Shown piece after piece: positions 61,801 through 64,000 of a stretch of 64,000 bases of DNA. The notes beneath the pieces are model-generated. The model saw only the letters and a list, made by a program, of their open reading frames with translations, was not told the origin of the DNA and made no database searches. The position numbers were made by a program, and so were the translations under genes. The stretch spans positions 26,014,001-26,078,000 of the forward strand of contig NW_027488368.1 of the NCBI RefSeq assembly GCF_051014445.1, read 5' to 3'. Every line of letters starts with the position of its first letter. Position 1 is the stretch's first letter. The stretch is from Colletes latitarsis. Lineage: Eukaryota; Arthropoda; Insecta; Hymenoptera; Colletidae.

Positions 61801-64000
61801 ATACTTTCGCATTTTTAGCATACTTGTTGGACAGATCCTGGTCTTTTTCTTATTTGGATCACGTAGTAATGCGGTACCACAATGTAACAGTCAATTAAAC
61901 CTGGTTCCGATTAATATTTTCGAGGATATCACCGGTTATGTCTGGGTTAGTTCTGGTATTTGCAATCATCTGCCTCATACTTTCGCATTTTTCGCATTCT
62001 TCCCGGCCAGATCCTGGGTTTTTTTCTTCTTAGGATCACGTATTTATGTGGTGCCGCACAGAAATAGTCAATTCCACCTGGATTCGATTTTTAGAGGATA
62101 ACACCGGTTATGTCTGGGTTAGGTCTGGTATTTGCTATTCTCTGCCTCATACTTTCGCATTTTGCGCATACTTGTCGGCCAGATCCTGGGTTTTTTCTTG
62201 TTAGGATCACGTATTAATGTGGTGCCACACAGAAATAGTCAATTTCACCTGGATTCGATCAATATTTTGGAGGATAACACCGGTTATGCCTGGGTAACGT
62301 CTGGTATTTGCAATCATCTGCCTCATACTTTCGCAGTTTTCGCATACTTGTTGGCCAGATCCTGGGCTTTTTCTGATTTGGATCACGTAGTAATGTGGTA
62401 CCACAGTGAAACCGTCAATTAAACCTGGTTCCGATTAATATTTTCGAGGATAACGCCGGTTATGTCTGGGTTAGTTCTGGTATTTGCAATCATCTGCCTC
62501 ATACTTTCGCATTTTTCGCATACTTGCCAGCCAGATCCTGGCTTTTTTTCTTGTTAGGATCACGTATTAATGTGGTGCCACACAGAAATAGTCAATTCCA
62601 CCTGGATTCGATTTTTAGAGGATAACACCGGTTATGTCTGGGTTAGGTCTGGTATTTGCCATCATCTAGCTCATACTTTCGCATTTTTTGCAAACTTGAA
62701 TGGCCAGAACCTGGGCTTTTTCTGGATTGGATCACGTAGTAATGTGGTACCACACTGAAATAGTCACTAGAACCTGGTTCCGATTAATATTTTCGAGGAT
62801 AACGCCGGTTATGTCGGGGTTAGTTCTGGTATTTGCAATCATCTGCCTCATACTTTCGCATTTTGCGCATACTTGTCGGCCAGATCCTGGGTTTTTTTCT
62901 TCTTAGGATCACGTATTTATGTGGTGCCGCACAGAAATAGTCAATTCCACCTGGATTCGATTTTTAGAGGATAACACCGGTTATGTCTGGGTTAGGTCTG
63001 GTATTTGCCATCATCTAGCTCATACTTTCGCATTTTTTGCAAACTTGAATGGCCAGATCCTGGGCTTTTTCTGGATTGGATCACGTAGTAATGTGGTACC
63101 ACACTGAAATAGTCACTAGAACCTGGTTCCGATTAATATTTTCGAGGATAATGCCGGTTATGTCGGGGTTGGTTCTGGTATTTGCAATCATCTGCCTCAT
63201 ACTTTCGCATCTTTCGCATACTTGAATGGCCAGAGCCGGGGCTTTTTTCTGGTTAGGATCACGGACCAATGTGGTACCACACGGAGATAGTCAATTCAAC
63301 CTGTATTCGATCAATATTTTAGAGGATGACACCGGTTAGGTCTGGATTGCGTCTGGTATTTGCAATAATCTGCCAGATACTTTCGCATCATACGCATTCC
63401 TGTAGGCCAGCTCGTGGGCATTTTCTGATTCGGATCACGTAGTAATGTGGTACCTCAGTGAAACAGTCAATTAAACCTGGTTCCGATTAATATTTTCGAG
63501 GATAACGCCGGTTATGTCTGGGTTAGTTCTGGTATTTGCAATCATCTGCCTCATACTTTCGCATTTTTCGCATACTTACCGGCCAGATCCTGGGTTTTTT
63601 TATTGTTAGGAACACGTATTAATGTGGTGCCACACAGAAATAGTCAATTCCACCTGGATTCGATTTTTAGAGGATAACACCGGTTATGTCTGGGTTAGGT
63701 CTGGTATTTGCCAACATCTAGCTCATACTTTCGCATTTTTCGCAAACTTGAATGGCCAGATCCTGGGCTTTTTATGGATTGGATCACGTAGTAATGTGGT
63801 ACCACACTGAAATAGTCACAAGAACATGGTTCCGATTAATATTTTCGAGGATAACGCCGGTTATGTCGGGGTTAGTTCTGGTATTTGCTATCTTCTGCCT
63901 CATACTTTCGCATTTTGCGCATACTTGTCGGCCAGATCCTGGGTTTTTTCTTGTTAGGATCACGTATTAATGTGGTGCCACACAGAAATAGTCAATTTCA
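58881..64000. repeat. Right-flank array, same classes as left flank
   Basis: About 29 monomers dominated by TTTTCGAGGATAAC and the 172-bp GATTTTTAGAGG class (near 59,625, 59,970, 62,085, 62,610, 62,965 and 63,660). Segment 59,041-59,410 matches 5,146-5,515. Segment 63,361-64,000 is colinear with 3,324-3,963 at offset 60,037, and 62,919-63,440 with 4,984-5,505 at offset 57,935. A local 3-mer period of 530 bp links 60,240-60,460 and 60,770-60,990 (CAATTTCACCTGG, TTATGCCTGGGTA). The array runs past the window end. Confidence 0.85.

Larger units (their letters stand above)
1..64000. repeat. Tandem satellite array, ~177-bp monomer, entire window
   Basis: The landmark TCATCTGCCTCATAC recurs, with variants, at 1, 178, 355, 531, 703 and 880 and continues at the same spacing to the end of the window. 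Spacing is 177, 177, 176, 172 and 177 bp in these first steps. All monomers point the same way. Recurrent blocks in order are a CpG-containing TTTCGCAT pair 9 bp apart, TGGCCAGATCCTGGG, a T-run, GGATCACGTA, TGTGGTACCACA or a variant, GTCAATTAAACCTGG, a TTAATATTTT block, AGGATAACGCCGGTTATG and TCTGGTATTTGCAATC. I saw no stretch that leaves this pattern. Size, monomer length and higher-order structure fit a eukaryotic centromeric or pericentromeric satellite; the centromere role is inferred, and the family and species are not recognised. Confidence 0.97.

Noticed and set aside
1..64000. CRISPR-like array (regular repeats)
   Set aside because: Repeats are 172-178 bp, contiguous and homologous over their full length; there are no short identical repeats separated by unique spacers and no cas genes.
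1..64000. CENP-B box
   Set aside because: No match to the core spacing TTCG-N4-A-N2-CGGG was seen on either strand of the monomer types read. The TTCGCAT sites lack the CGGG half.
1..64000. Human alpha satellite or Arabidopsis CEN178
   Set aside because: The period is similar, but the sequence shares no recognisable blocks with either family as I know them.
1..64000. Transposon, LTR or other insertion interrupting the array
   Set aside because: Monomer landmarks keep 172-178 bp spacing at every point inspected, leaving no room for an insertion, and no terminal repeats or target-site duplications were seen.
1..64000. Inverted (minus-strand) monomer blocks
   Set aside because: Every landmark I followed is in plus orientation; no switch point was found.

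Overview
The whole 64-kb window is one uninterrupted tandem satellite array. About 360 head-to-tail monomers of 172-178 bp (usually 176-177 bp, about 41% G+C in a consensus built by eye) run in the same orientation from the first base to the last. I find no gene, RNA gene, transposon, CRISPR array, microsatellite or unique-sequence island. The many open frames of 60-214 codons are a by-product: 177 bp is exactly 59 codons, so a frame that is open in one monomer stays open in the next, giving the same 59-residue peptide over and over. The monomer length (about one nucleosome repeat), array size and nested higher-order repeats (HORs) suggest eukaryotic centromeric or pericentromeric DNA. I do not recognise the family and cannot name the species; it does not read like human alpha satellite or Arabidopsis CEN178.

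Layout. (1) 1-4,365: left-flank array rich in a short 172-bp monomer class. (2) 4,366-9,034: block B, copy 1, about 26 monomers. (3) 9,035-21,865: a homogeneous array of a 9-monomer HOR of about 1,592 bp, with a 5-mer, a 7-mer and a hybrid-monomer variant. (4) 21,866-25,218: truncated second copy of block B. (5) 25,219-27,684: about 1.5 HOR units. (6) 27,685-32,353: third copy of block B, followed to 34,735 by the same 5-mer plus HOR tail that follows copy 1. (7) 34,736-40,020: shuffled HOR-derived monomers, including a 14-mer repeat (2,477 bp). (8) 40,021-43,875: the most divergent monomers, with a faint 7-mer period. (9) 43,876-46,707: two near-identical 8-mers. (10) 46,708-51,538: mosaic with a 7-mer and a 5-mer repeat. 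(11) 51,539-54,010: two 7-mers that look identical. (12) 54,011-58,880: dimers, 3-mers and divergent monomers. (13) 58,881-64,000: right flank, the same monomer classes as the left flank.

How it fits together. Repeats are layered: 177 bp; 9-mer (1,592 bp); a possible three-HOR cycle (about 4.8 kb); a 33-monomer tandem duplication (5,821 bp); and a 23,319-bp offset (about 132 monomers). The two ends resemble each other at offsets of 57,935 and 60,037 bp. Every junction I could place falls inside matching monomer sequence, as expected from unequal homologous exchange and short gene conversion. Most monomers carry a 12-bp perfect palindrome or a related dyad, and a second short inverted repeat; no CENP-B box is visible. 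All identities and breakpoints are from reading by eye, not from alignment software.
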